From Litoditis marina (taxonomy: Eukaryota; Nematoda; Chromadorea; Rhabditida; Rhabditidae), in assembly GCA_964036275.1 (NCBI GenBank), contig OZ038438.1, positions 12,294,720 through 12,358,719 of the forward strand: a DNA stretch of 64,000 nucleotides, in the 5' to 3' direction. The position numbers and the translations under genes are program-made. Every line of letters starts with the position of its first letter. Position 1 is the first letter of the stretch. This document shows, in pieces, positions 25,001 through 35,379 of the stretch. Below the pieces are notes generated by a model, which searched no databases, had not been told where the DNA came from, and worked only from the letters and a program-made list of their open reading frames with translations.

Positions 25001-26888
25001 AGCAAACCATACCGAAAGGGTGAATACATACCTACGTCGAAACATACAGAGTACTCACTACTGACATGTGTTTTTCACCGTGAGTGACTCGCATTCACCA
25101 TATTCCGAACAAAAAACTGTTGAGAAGAACAGGTGAATGCATATTCGGTGTTGATTAAGGAGGTCGGTGGGGTTTCACCCCCTCGGTATGGTTTGCTGTC
25201 GGTGGGGGTCGGTATGGTTTGTTTATAGTCGACCTCCGTGGGAAAATTTATTTACATATCATCATCAGATGGAAATAGTATTTTCATCCCATGAACACGT
25301 AAGAGACAAAACCTCTTTTCTACCCTATTCATATTTAAAAAAAAGGATTTTTTCCTAAAAATTCACTCTGAGAAACCTCCTTGTGTACTTTTTCACTCCT
25401 ATTACTGCTTTTCTTCAGTTATTAATTAGTTTCCAGCAGCTTTTTCCTTTAAAATTGAATTTTTAGATTACGGTATCTCTGCCAATTAGCGCTAACTCCT
25501 GCTAATTGGCGCCAATGTTTCTGAGTTGCGGGAGAGAAACACAATCTCACGTAGCTTAAAACGCAAATGATAATTCATGCAGCTTAAAACGGAAATGATA
25601 ATTTCAAGTAAGTTTTGAGCGAATTACTGGTCCTGCATGGTCCGTAAATATGCTCAGAGGGGTTGACAAGACTAGTAAAGTAGCCAGAAACAGTTGATTT
25701 TCGTCAAGTGACTAACTCACCTATTAAAGGTACACACCAAAAAAAGGACAACTGCAAACGTTTTAATTTCTGGAAAGACTTTACTGGTGTGTACGCTTGG
25801 TGAATAAGAATGAAAACTTACATCTGAGAAACGTCCATAACTTCGCTTTGCCCCCGAAGCAGAAGACCTGGCCGTGTCCCTTTTGACGCCGTCACTTCGG
25901 AAACCCCCCACATCTCGCCCAGATTTGGATTTCTGTAACGAGAAAAATGTTTGAAATACGAGTACTACTTGCGAGGATGCCCCTACATTTTCAAACAATT
26001 ATTCATGAATTAATTCAAATTTATTTCACTCAAGCAGGAAAACTTCTTGTCCCCGCGTTGCGCGCGACGACTCCACGGTGTTTGAACCCTAAAATGCTCC
26101 AATTGACGCTTTAGTTCGAGTGTGCCGCCGCTTTGAATGTTCGCGTCACGCATGGCGGAGCCCTGACGCGTTCGGCTCGCGAGAAACAATGTGGAGAAGC
26201 GAGAGAGTGCGCCCACAAATTTCAAACATTCTTGAAATCTACGGTAATATCTCACGCGTCGCGGTTCTTGCGACCGGCCGCGTTTCACTGCGTAAAAATC
26301 ACGAGCGCGAAAACACCGTGACTCGTCTCCGCTCCGAAGATGCGACAAGTCGTCCCTAGCTCAAACTAGCTTAGAACTCACAAATTGAAGTGGTAACTAG
26401 ATTGTAATCATTATTAAAGATGTAGGAAAACTTTAGAATTAGAAAAAAGTCAAACTTAGAAAGATGGGTTCTATTTTGCAATATTTATCGTAATTTATGA
26501 ATATTCTCAGAGAATGTGTTTCAATGTATTTCTTTTCTTTCTTATGGTTAACCCTTTAATGGGGTTTAGTCGGCGGCCAGTAACTACTTATGTTTAGGCT
26601 GGAGTGCTTCGGTATGCTCAGAATATATGCGCAGGTAGAATAGAAAGACAAATAGTTGAACCTAATCAACTTGATGATTTTGACGATCACGATACTGTTA
26701 AAAACTCTCAAAATGTTTGTGAGAGATGGCGCGGAACCGAAACATCTTCCTTACATCCAGCATTAATGGACGGAAATGATAATTTTATTCGGAGAGAAGC
26801 ATAAAATGGCAAACTCGACATTTCCGATAAATGAAACACATACCTTGTTAGCAGCAATGATATCATCTAATGCCATGTTGACCGACAT
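22089..26888 (-). CDS. ALY/REF-type mRNA export adaptor (ALYREF homologue)
   Basis: Nuclear RNA-binding adaptor of the TREX complex, which couples splicing to mRNA export. Exons: 26888-26844, 25932-25822, 24314-24129, 23823-23682, 23044-22909 and 22299-22089; 831 nt, 276 residues. The N-terminal MALDDIIAANK (residues 5-15) is the UAP56-binding motif of the family. A single RRM spans about residues 95-173, from KKVTVNLTSLG through LFEPYTPELVTVHF to KGVSLDGHLIKMVIL. Arg/Gly- and Ser-rich stretches follow, and the C-terminus has a second copy of the helper-binding helix, DAELDAELEAYMNK. All expected family parts are therefore present. A splice acceptor (CCATTGCAG) lies 16 bases before the ATG, which is probably trans-spliced. 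C. elegans has three relatives (aly-1 to aly-3); I cannot say which one this is. Confidence 0.94.
23445..23570. repeat. Near-perfect loopless hairpin in ALY/REF intron
   Basis: The two arms meet at 23510/23511 with no spacer (GTCCATATCC then GGATATGGAC). Pairing continues outward for about 50 bases each side, through TTTGCCTCC and GAGGTGCAATCA, with few mismatches. It is probably a foldback transposon remnant. It lies between the exons at 23823-23682 and 23044-22909. Confidence 0.85.
24407..24550. repeat. GGTTACC foldback element fragment
   Basis: Contains GGTTACCTCAGTAGGTAACC, ATGCAAAATGTGATTTTTACC and a mirrored GGTTACCTACCGGTTACC block, all shared with the full element at 40489-40755. Its terminal arms are lost. 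It lies in the ALY/REF intron between 25822 and 24314. Confidence 0.75.
24622..24770. repeat. Small inverted repeat with CCCCCCACC arms
   Basis: The left arm, ACTTTTTACCCCCCACC, is mirrored by GGTGGGGGGTAAAAAGT on the right, with similar flanking AATGTT sequence. It is MITE-like in structure, with poly-G/C tracts inside. Confidence 0.6.
26040..26340. other. GC-rich island in ALY/REF intron 1
   Basis: About 300 bases rich in CG dinucleotides (GCGCGCGACG, CTCACGCGTCGCGG, CGACCGGCCGCG) inside an AT-rich intron. Open frames on both strands reflect lack of AT-rich stop codons more than coding. It may be an inserted element or a regulatory island. Confidence 0.4.
26604..26804 (+). other. Unassigned 66-codon open frame in ALY/REF intron 1
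   Basis: A plus-strand frame that is rather hydrophilic and protein-like (QIVEPNQLDDFDDHDTVKNS), preceded by a TTATGTTTAG acceptor-like site at about 26597. No partner exon or known family is visible. It may be a transposon-derived exon fragment. Confidence 0.2.
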
Positions 26889-27624
26889 CTCCAACAAGTT
26901 TTTTCTGCAATGGATAAGTATTAATCGACATATATAAATAAAGGGCCATTTTAGGGCCCCTTGTATAGGTAATTAATTCGAGGAGAACTACTGCACAATA
27001 AACTATTAAACTTGTGTGTTAATTGGAAGGTGAATCACACATAATCCGACAAATGTAAGGAACACGGTTGTAAAGATTAAAAAAATAAAATAAAACTGCT
27101 GAGCAAAAAAGAGGCGCGCTCAGCACGGCGGCGTTGTACTGCGCATCTAACTAGAGAACTACGGTAGCGCGCGACGGCGCAACTTTAGAGCAGACTTTTG
27201 GTAATATGAATACTTTATTCCGTAGAAAAGTGAGTGGTAACAAAAAAGGAAACAGAAAGATAAGACACAATAAGGAGAAAACACAACAAAGAGAAACAGA
27301 ACAGAATCGAATCTATATTGTTCACAGCAAACAAAAACAAAACAATATATTATATGATGGTCCAGGTGCCAAAATATAATATTAACACTGGCTCGGGCGC
27401 CCATCTCTTCACCAGGCCTGGAAATAGACAGTTCAGCTCAAGATTTGGGGGGAAACGGGGGATGACACGCAAACTCGTTCGGATATCCAAATAGTTTCGG
27501 TTTGGCGTTTTGCAATTGATTTATTTGGGGTGAGTTTCGCGTAAAAGTCGTCTTATTATGAAGACAAAAAGCGCAAAGAGTTTACTTACATCACATGTCC
27601 AAAAAATATTCCACAAGGAACCGC

Positions 27625-27835
27625 GAATTTCGTTAACCCTGACAGTTAACCGTTAACCATTTAACCAATTTTTACAGTTAACCATTTAACCATTTTTCTA
27701 TTAACCCTTTGGTAACCCTTTTTTCTAACGTCTTTTGGGCGTAATTTCGCGGTTACCAAGTGGTTAACAGAAGTGTTAACCATTTTTTTGGTTAACGGTT
27801 AACTGGCGCGGTTAACAAAAAACGCGGTTAAATAA
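27625..27835. repeat. GTTAACC-rich inverted repeat
   Basis: Many GTTAACC/GGTTAAC units, with a left half in one orientation and a right half in the other (CAGTTAACCGTTAACC against GGTTAACGGTTAAC). It resembles the GGTTACC family but with GTTAACC as the core unit. Confidence 0.65.
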
Positions 27836-27954
27836 AGAATTCGCCAAAAATATTGAATTCGGTGATTACAGATTTTGATGCGGAGCTGCCAGAATCCTCG
27901 GAAATATTCTGAAAAGTAGTATAACCGTTTTATATCTGGGAAGGTCCATTGGGA

Positions 27955-28154
27955 TCAGTCCAGTTTAAGAGACGGTACACTAGTAGACAAGTCTACTTTT
28001 TCCAGACGAGCGTGGAAAGCAGATAGAGTCCCTGCTTCCACTACATGACTTGGAAGCAAGTTCCAAATAGCTGGCATTCTGTTCACAAACGAACCAAAAA
28101 CTTGCCTTTTACTAGCAAAATTTCGCGAGATTTGAAATGAATGAGGCCTTATTG
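27955..28154 (-). pseudogene. C-terminal remnant of a CR1/L2-like reverse transcriptase
   Basis: On the minus strand a frame ends at a TGA (27957-27955) and carries FASKRQVFGSFVNRMPAIWN followed by LLPSHV and a short amphipathic end. This has the form F...R....WN.LP...V found at the C-terminus of CR1/Jockey/L2 polymerase proteins. No catalytic core lies upstream, so it is a truncated copy. It belongs to the same broad class as the fragment at 6184-6567 but is clearly a different family member. Confidence 0.65.
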
Positions 28155-28461
28155 ACCTGCTTATTGACCTGGGTAATTAACCTATGCAACCCGAGCTTTT
28201 GATTTTTGTCTGTCAAAAGTGGATCGGATTGTTTTGACACCGTATATGTACCGATATTGGTATTTTGTTGCCCCAACAAAGAGTCTTACCAAAAGTTCTG
28301 TGCACCAGCCACGGCACCATCAAACAAAAAAAGAGGGCGCCTCAAAAATAGCCACATCAATATAATGAGTGTTTTGCACTGCACGGTGGTGAAGCGTGGA
28401 CCGAATTGCCCGCCGAACTATGACAAAAGTCGGGAGAGTTCCGTCGAAAATCCGGGACTTA

Positions 28462-29062
28462 GGCAGCATTCATACTTTTTACGTCGGCGTTAACGCAGTA
28501 GAAATTATGAGTATCGATTGACGTCGGCGTTAACGCCAACTTTTGGCGTGACGTTTTTCGAAAAATTTCATTCATACTTATTTTAACGCCGGAATTTGCA
28601 ACGCCGCGTTATTCAAATGGAGGCCGCGTTTAACGTTTGAAGCTTCAAACGTTTTTGATAAAACGCTGACGTTTTTAGCACGTTTACCATAAAATATCAA
28701 TTTTAAAGTTTTCTTCAACGATTTTTTCTTTCATTTCGTGCGCATAATAATCGTTTGGTCGGTTTTAATCATGATTTTACCCACCTTTGTCCAAATTTCG
28801 GGATTTTTGCAAACACTCGAAATTTCTTGAAAACATACAAATTTAGTATTTCGAATGTGCTGAACGAGAATAAATAGAAATAAATGCAACATATGTGGTT
28901 TTTTCCGGTTGAATGGCAAACATGAAACTGTTCAACGCTTTGAGTCCTTGTTCGGCGTTAACGCCCGGCGTTAACGTCGCGCGTTGAAAACAAGACGTTT
29001 CTACATGCTTGCTGGCGTTAACGCCGGCGTTCAACGCCGACGTAAAATGTATGAATGCTGCC
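28462..29062. mobile_element. 601-bp non-autonomous DNA transposon, Harbinger-like ends
   Basis: The left end GGCAGCATTCATAC and the right end GTATGAATGCTGCC are inverted repeats, and the similarity runs inward through GACGTCGGCGTTAACGC-type blocks. Both ends are flanked by TTA (28459-28461 and 29063-29065), which fits a 3-bp TWA target duplication of PIF/Harbinger elements. Inside are several GGCGTTAACGCC palindromes and no transposase frame. Confidence 0.7.
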
Positions 29063-29110
29063 TTAGCCGTGGGAAATTAGGGCCAGCGCGTTGCGGTAAC
29101 GAACTGCCCT

Positions 29111-29349
29111 CTATAGTTCACACCATTCCTACTGAGACTCCTACAGTGACCTTACAAACTTTCCGAAGGCTGTTGTGAAGCTGAAAATAAAGTTTATGGA
29201 AAAAGCTCTCGTATATTTACTCTATTCGAGAATGAGAACTAGGTACGAAAATTCTCAACTTCTCTGATCAAAAGTAAGTGAGCAAAACGGCTTGGAAGTT
29301 TCAAAATCCTACTGTAGGAGTCTCAGTAGGAATGGAAAAGACTATACCT
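29111..29349. repeat. Inverted repeat with CATTCCTACTGAGACTCC arms
   Basis: The left arm around 29124-29147 (CATTCCTACTGAGACTCCTA) is mirrored at 29310-29334, with extended weaker similarity. It begins 46 bases after the Harbinger-like element. A single related arm occurs at 37165-37225. Confidence 0.7.
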
Positions 29350-29665
29350 ACCCCTCTAACTCCCAGATTTTCTATGTGTAAGTTAAATGCAAAATTTTCG
29401 GCGCCGAGCGGACTCGCCACACATGTGCGGCACGAAACTCACTAACTGCACATGATTGCCACGCTGGTAATTGCTTTGGTATGGTACACATTACGCCCGC
29501 GCCCATCCTACCCCTCTAAGTCCCATTTTCTGTACCCCTGTAAGTGCCAGATTCTGTGGCCCCCTTCAACCGCCTGTTTTTCGCCAAACTGACCTTCATG
29601 TCGAAATTCAATAAACCACGCCCCCTTAGTTACCCCTCTAACTCCCCCAGGTTCTGTCTGAGTAA
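29335..29665. repeat. Dispersed short repeat TACCCCTCTAACTCCC
   Basis: The motif TACCCCTCTAA(C/G)TCCC recurs at about 29347, 29511 and 29631, with a looser copy at about 29535. Each is followed by TTCTGT- or TTTTCT-like sequence, giving a ragged direct-repeat cluster. Confidence 0.5.
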
Positions 29666-29814
29666 AGGGCGAATTCTTCGCGAACCGTGGCTTCCCAAGC
29701 CGAAAGTGAACCGGTCCTGGCCAGGATCGAACCATTTTTGAATCAACAACGATTTAATCGAACTAATTGAAACAATAAGTGCTGAAAATTAGTCGAATAA
29801 GCCACTGTTCTCAG

Positions 29815-30100
29815 GGTTTAGTTCGGTTCCGTACCAGGTTGAGTATGAAACTGGTTGGTATATTACCGAACCACAGAGCTCAGTGAATCGCAAAGATTTG
29901 ACTGAACCTTTGTACACTTGGTTTTGTCGTTTTATTTGAACAATTATCACCCAGGTATCAAGCATGGTTCCATATCCGGCTTCAACTTTACTGTGTGGTT
30001 CTCTAATGACTGGTACGTGGGTCGGGTTGTTAAAACCCCGTATACTTATTACAATGAATACACAACTATCGTTCCGCGCACTCACAACCCTTTACAATAA
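29815..30100 (+). pseudogene. Unassigned coding-like frames, possible broken gene
   Basis: After an acceptor-like TTCTCAG, one frame runs 29817-29939 (FSSVPYQVEYETGWYITEPQ...). A second frame, shifted by two, runs 29906-30100 (GIKHGSISGFNFTVWFSNDW... to a TAA). Both look like real protein and overlap by about 34 bases, as expected if a frameshift has split one coding exon. No splice pair joins them in phase with an intron of normal length. I do not recognise the family. Confidence 0.35.
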
Positions 30101-30181
30101 TATGTTGAATTATCCTGTAAATTTTTCATATCTAAAAGTTGTCCCAAGTTTTCAGACCCTGGAACTTTGTTCTTCACTCTT

Positions 30182-30767
30182 ATTAGTATCAGAAAAACGA
30201 ATGTAAAGAGAGAGTAGATTAGTTTTTGAGATGAAGCTGCATGGAAAATAGAAAAGGAGTTCAATAACTCGAGAGGGAAATGAAAAATCCAATCACGCAA
30301 TTTTTATGGGTCAAAAACATTTTGGTGTTCTACTCAAAAATATCTTGCAGCAAACACACATTAGATGAAACTTCCGAGTATGACAGTTGCTCACCACTGA
30401 TTCAAAACTGTTAACAGAACAAAGTATACTAGAAGTAAATTGAATATTCTTGTACTTTGTCATTTCAATGTGCACTTTGTTCTTTGTAATTTCACGTTTT
30501 GGAATTCTGATATGTTTATCATGTTTCACGTGACTGTGCGATTGACTGACAGCACAGCTTTATTTCAGATACGTTTTTAGTGTAAGCAGGAATGTTCTCA
30601 AAGATTGGGCACTTATTTTCTGAAGTTGTGTGTGAGATTGATCATGAAAATTGCGAGATTAGATTTTCCATTTCCCACTCGAGTTATTGAACTCCTTTTC
30701 TATTTTCCATGCAGCTTCATCTCAAAAACTAATCTACTCTCTCTTTACATTCGTTTTTTATACTAAT
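30182..30767. mobile_element. Foldback element with ~120-bp inverted termini (ATTAGTAT family), copy 1
   Basis: The left arm (30182-30306) starts ATTAGTAT and carries GAGAGTAGATTAG and ATAGAAAAGGAGTTCA. The right arm (about 30646-30767) is its near-perfect inverse, ending ATACTAAT. There is no coding sequence between. Relatives lie at 32534 and 34914. Confidence 0.85.
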
Positions 30768-31434
30768 TGATCTCTTCTTCTATATTTCCAAGGGAAATTA
30801 ATATGAAACGATATTGAAGTCAATACCTGTTGAACATTATCAACAGTGCGAAACAAATAGATAAGTGGTAAGTTTGACGTTGAGGTATTTGTGAGCGAAT
30901 TCAAATGTTCGCCCCAAAAACTTAAAGAAACCGTTCCTCTCTAATTTGAGTTTAACGAAAAATTTAAAAAGCCCAAAAAAGTTTCTTAATGTCCTCCCAT
31001 TGACCATGAAAAAACTTTCTGATTGAAAATTTGTAAAATTTGCATATCGTCAAGCAATAAAGAATGGGGCATGAACATTTTCACTGCGACGCAATTTGAC
31101 TTGGTTCATTTACATCCAGATTTATTTTGATTTTTTAGGCTCCAATTGTGTAGTCGCATGTGATAGAGTGTTTTAAAATCATTTTTGCACTTCTATAGGC
31201 TATTTTGAGCATACCCCGTACGCAACTCCCCTATCGGTGTCATTACGTAAGCCGCCTTTTTGAGAAAACGAAGCAAGATAGGAATATAAAAGTATACATT
31301 TTTGATAATGGTTTTTAATTTGCCATTGGGTCAGCTTGTTAACTCAGAGGTCAAAATTAAAGCGGGACGGATTCTTTAAATCACAGTTTCCAGTAGACAG
31401 ACGACACGTGTCGCATTGAGGTCGCTGGATCATT

Positions 31435-31490
31435 GTGCCTGCATAGCCGAGTGGTCTAAGGCGCTGTTCTGTTGAGGCATCCAGGGTTTT
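31435..31490 (+). pseudogene. 5' half of a Leu-type tRNA (tRNA fragment or SINE head)
   Basis: CATAGCCGAGTGGTCTAAGG has the long class II D arm and an A box like tRNA-Leu. After about 50 bases the similarity is lost and no proper T arm follows, although CGAATCCC appears at about 31517. It is probably a pseudogene or the head of a tRNA-derived SINE. Confidence 0.55.
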
Positions 31491-32026
31491 TAACATAACT
31501 ACTGAGTATCTGCTGACGAATCCCGTCTAATGCAAAAGTTTTGCTTTTATGTCTATGGCACTTTTGTGACATTTTAACATAACTACTGCAGATATTACAT
31601 CTTTTAAGACGTAATGAACATCGCAATATGCAGTTTTCAGAACGAAACACTTCCATAAACCGCTAATGAGAAAAAACTTTGTATATAGAGATATCAACAT
31701 GAAACTTTGTCCGTGACAACATATCTACCAGCAGAGTAAACTCTGAAAATTTGAAGAGAATTCATCCAGCCATCTCTCGGAAAAGATACGGAATAGGTCA
31801 ATGCAGCCGTCGCCCTAGCCGTCGCCGCTGGAAGTTGTTTTTGCGAGCCGCTATTCTCAATAACTTTACAATACTTCAGAGAAATTGAAAGCGTTTTTCT
31901 TATGGTATACAACTTTTTCTTCTCTACCTCTCTCCATCAAAACCGAAAAAAAATGGTCCAGCCATTTTTGAGAAAATGTAATACATCGTTTTTGAAATCT
32001 CGTATTTCTGTGCACAAATACAAATC

Positions 32027-32058
32027 TGCGCAGCGCGCTATCGCGCTGCGCGCGATAA
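32027..32058. repeat. GCGC hairpin, copy 1
   Basis: TGCGCAGCGCG, then a 4-base loop, then CGCGCTGCGCG: a strong GC hairpin preceded by AAATC. A similar hairpin in the same context lies at 40377-40401. Confidence 0.6.
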
Positions 32059-32533
32059 TCTAGTTAAAGTAATGGTAGTCCGACGATAGTCTGTGAATTC
32101 ATTAGAGTTTTTTTTTTGAAGTATTTGACAGCGTGCTGTAAAATATGAGGGATCGGTGACATCGAGTATAGGTTTTTCCAATCGCGCATACTGACACACG
32201 CAACGTTATCACAGCAAGTGTTAGTTTTTCGGTTCACAGTGCAATAGTGCCTTAGAAGGCTTGTGGCGCAGTTATGTAGACTACCAGCTATTGTATTAGC
32301 TCTGAAAAGTGAGCTTCTTCCTTCGAACCATTTGTTTTAGAAACTGAATCCATTTAGCATACATTGATTGATTTTACATAGTTTTTAGGTTTGTTGTTGG
32401 AATAAGTGTTGGAAACAGCTAAGGCGAACCTTAGGGTTTTCCGCGAAGGCATTCCGCAAGAGTTTTACATATCAAAATATAGCCAAGTTTGCAAGGAGCC
32501 CGTTAAGTTCATTCGTTTACCAGAACAGTAAAC

Positions 32534-32920
32534 CAATTTGTATGAAAACGAATGTAAAAAGAGAGTAGATTAGCTTTTGAGATTGAGCTGTATGGAAAAT
32601 AGAAAAAGAGTTCAACAACTCAAGAAGGAAATGAAAAATCTGATCTCGCAATTTCATGGATCCACAACAATCTGAGTGAGCCCAAAACATCAGAACTAAT
32701 AGACAAGCTCGATTTTAACTAAGTAGGTCTCGAACTTTGTGCAAACTCTCTTTTCATTTGAATATGAAGTATACAGGTTGGCGTATTCCATAATTGAGCC
32801 TATTTGAGTAGGCGTATTTGCAAAAAAAAAAACATGAAGAAGGCGAGCTTAAATTTTCCATTTTTCTTTTGAGTTCTCCAACTCCTTCTCTGGTGCTTCA
32901 TTTAGCGAATGTGCTTTATG
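32534..32920. mobile_element. ATTAGTAT-family foldback element, copy 2 (decayed)
   Basis: The left arm (ACGAATGTAAAAAGAGAGTA, ATAGAAAAAGAGTTCAACAA) matches copy 1 closely. The right arm at about 32850-32910 is degenerate and runs into a GGTTACC fragment. Confidence 0.65.
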
Positions 32921-33015
32921 TAACCGGGTTTTTCGGTAACCAAACCGGTTTTTGGTAACCCTTTTCAGGTTACCTCTGTAGGTAACCGGTTGATAACCTA
33001 GAATGAAAAACCGGG
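32920..33015. repeat. GGTTACC foldback fragment
   Basis: GGTAACCC, TTTTCAGGTTACC, TAGGTAACCGG and a downstream AGAATGAAAAACCG match one half of the 40489-40755 element and the 13241 copy. Confidence 0.7.
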
Positions 33016-33434
33016 TACTTGTTGGCCTAACTGCGGAAATCGAGTCGTACTCGGGATTAATAATCATTATTAATCTTTTCACAAGTTTGTTCTCTTTCTA
33101 GAAACTGGGGAGAAGTATACATAATCGGAATGACAGTAAATCGAGAATAAAATAAACAATATAGAAATGTTTTTCTATCTCTCTTTTTTCATGGAAAGAA
33201 ACGAATTTCGTGAACGAAGCCTACAATCGGGTTTACTCCTAGGACGTAACTATTTGTAGACAGGAACTATTTTGGTTGTCCAGCTGTTTTTTACAACGTC
33301 TCTTTATGATAATAACTCTGGTGAAAATTTCAAGCCTAGATTAGCCTAAATCCGAACAATTATAGGTATTCAAACAGCTGAAAGCCTAGTTTAGCCTTGT
33401 AGCCCCTAGAAAACCTAGAATTACCTAAAAAAGC

Positions 33435-33558
33435 TTAAAGAAGGACGATTATGTGGACCAATCCCGTTACATCGGTCCTTTAAACTGCAATTGAAAAATA
33501 TATTGCGGTTTAAAGGACTGAAGCGTTGCGATTGGACCACATAATCGTCCTTCTTTAA
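33435..33558. mobile_element. 124-bp TTAA-flanked MITE, copy 2
   Basis: TTAAAGAAGGACGATTATG at one end and CATAATCGTCCTTCTTTAA at the other. The internal halves are also inverted (GGTCCTTTAAACTGC against GCGGTTTAAAGGAC). Its reverse complement matches copy 3 over essentially the whole length. Confidence 0.92.
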
Positions 33559-34913
33559 AATAGACGTGTCGTTTTTCGGACTCGCTTATAAGCCTAAATT
33601 AGGAACTATTACGCTTGTTCTCAATAATATTGGCCAAACTTGGCGTTATCAAAGTACGTGTTTTTGTTTAATGAAAGCGGATGAAGAAAAATCCACAAAA
33701 AATGTCTAGCCTTCAATAATGTTGTGATTCTGAGATGCTCCGGTGGATTTATGAGAAAAAAAACTGAATATTTAGCTAAAAATGAAGAAAACCGAAAAAA
33801 AGAAAAATGAAAAAAAGGACAAAAAACAAAATTTAGCAAAAAAATGAGAATGTCAAATATTTGAAAATCGGAAATAGCGGGATTACGGTAGTGAAATTGA
33901 CGCGCCAGTGCTTACCTCATGAGATAACTATGCTTAACCATTGTATTTTCGAAAACTGGTCAGCTGCTTGTCTCACTATTCATACCCGATTCCATCAAAT
34001 CGTATAATTTATCGTTGGCAGTTTGTGTTCAGCTCTTTATTGTTTTGATTTTTTAGAAGAATATTGCTAAGCTAGGTGGAATTAAAGGGAGTGTTTCTAT
34101 AATTTGGATCGCTTAAAAAACCAAAATTCAAGATACCGCTCTGATACTGTACTGGTTGTATTTCACAATAACAACAGAAAGGAACATAGAAATCGGTCGA
34201 GCACCAAGCATTTTATGAGCCAAACTAGCCTAAGGGTTACTGTATCGCCACGCTTTCGCCCGAATGGTGAATTCTGTTTTCGAACACACAACTTCAATAC
34301 AGAACAAAAACCGAAATACATATCCAAAACTTTTTACCCATGTAAATGGTTACGTTTTTCGAACGCTGTGTGAACAAATTGTGCGCGTCTCCATGAAAAT
34401 GTGGTACGTTCTGTTGCTTACGCGATATTGCCGTACTCAAGTTTCCTCAAAAACGACCTGAGTTGGGAAATATTCACTAATTCCGATTCTTGGCATGCCC
34501 CGATTGTTTTGTTCAATTGTTGTTTCCATGTGTCCACTGATTACTCAAATCATCAAATTAAAGAGGTACGGTCCATTTAATGCAAAAGTGGCTAGAAATA
34601 CATCTAGCTCATATGACTTGTATCTTCAAACAGAAATGTTTTCCGCATATATTGAACACGCTTGATTCTATCCTATTTAATTGTTATTCAACGAAGGTTA
34701 TTTGACACGTTGGCAGATTAATTGGAAGTAAGTTTGTGTAATCTATCATTATTTCAAGCAGACCTTAGCATCATGCATTCACTTCATCCTCCAAGTGATG
34801 GCAAACTGTTCATTGACCTGGGTTATTCGTGATTCTAACCTGACCCTAACCGTTTTACAGATTTTTCATTCGAAAATGAAGAGTTTCTTTCAGAAATATA
34901 GAAAACGAGACCA

Positions 34914-35358
34914 ATTAGTATAAAAACAAGTATCAAAGAGACCGATTAGTCTTTTCACTGAAGTGCATGAGAAATAGAAAAGGAGTTCATAAAATTCAAA
35001 TGGAAATGACAATCTAATCTCGCATCCTTCGAAGTATTACGAGTGATTTGACGCACAAACTGTAACCATTTAAAAGCAAGGAAATTTTTGATTGGAACAG
35101 CAGAAATGTCAACAACCCCCTCATCACGAAAATTATTCTCACCTAACTTAAAACAGAAACATTAACACCGTACAACTAAAAAACTTGATCGAGCAAATAT
35201 GTACAATGTGCACGCACCAAATTTCAAACAAAACGTTTAGAGAATGCGAGATGAGATTTTCATTTTCATTTGAATTCATGAACTCCTTTTCTATTTCTCA
35301 TGCACGTTATTGAGGAAAACAACTAATCGGTCTTTTTCACACTCGTTTTTATACTAAT
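34914..35358. mobile_element. ATTAGTAT-family foldback element, copy 3
   Basis: 445 bases, starting ATTAGTATAAAAAC and ending GTTTTTATACTAAT. Arms of about 110 bases share GAAATAGAAAAGGAGTTCAT and its inverse. It ends only 21 bases before the ATG of the small secreted-precursor gene. Confidence 0.85.
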
Positions 35359-35379
35359 GTTCCGTATGCTTCAGGGACG

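Larger units (their letters stand above)
26889..35379. other. Transposon-rich interval without a supported complete gene
   Basis: Eight and a half kilobases between ALY/REF and the small secreted-precursor gene. It contains, in order: a GTTAACC repeat block, a reverse transcriptase remnant, a Harbinger-like element, inverted repeats, an unassigned frame at 29.8-30.1 kb, long-TIR foldback elements, a tRNA-like fragment, a GGTTACC fragment and a TTAA-flanked MITE. The separate entries describe these. Confidence 0.6.

Noticed and set aside
26120..26359. Open frames on both strands of the GC-rich patch
   Set aside because: Openness follows from high GC content; composition is Arg/Ser-heavy with no motif or splice support.
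32262..32345. tRNA-like reading with TGGCGCAGTTATG and CTTCGAACC
   Set aside because: Stems do not pair and the spacing is wrong for a tRNA.
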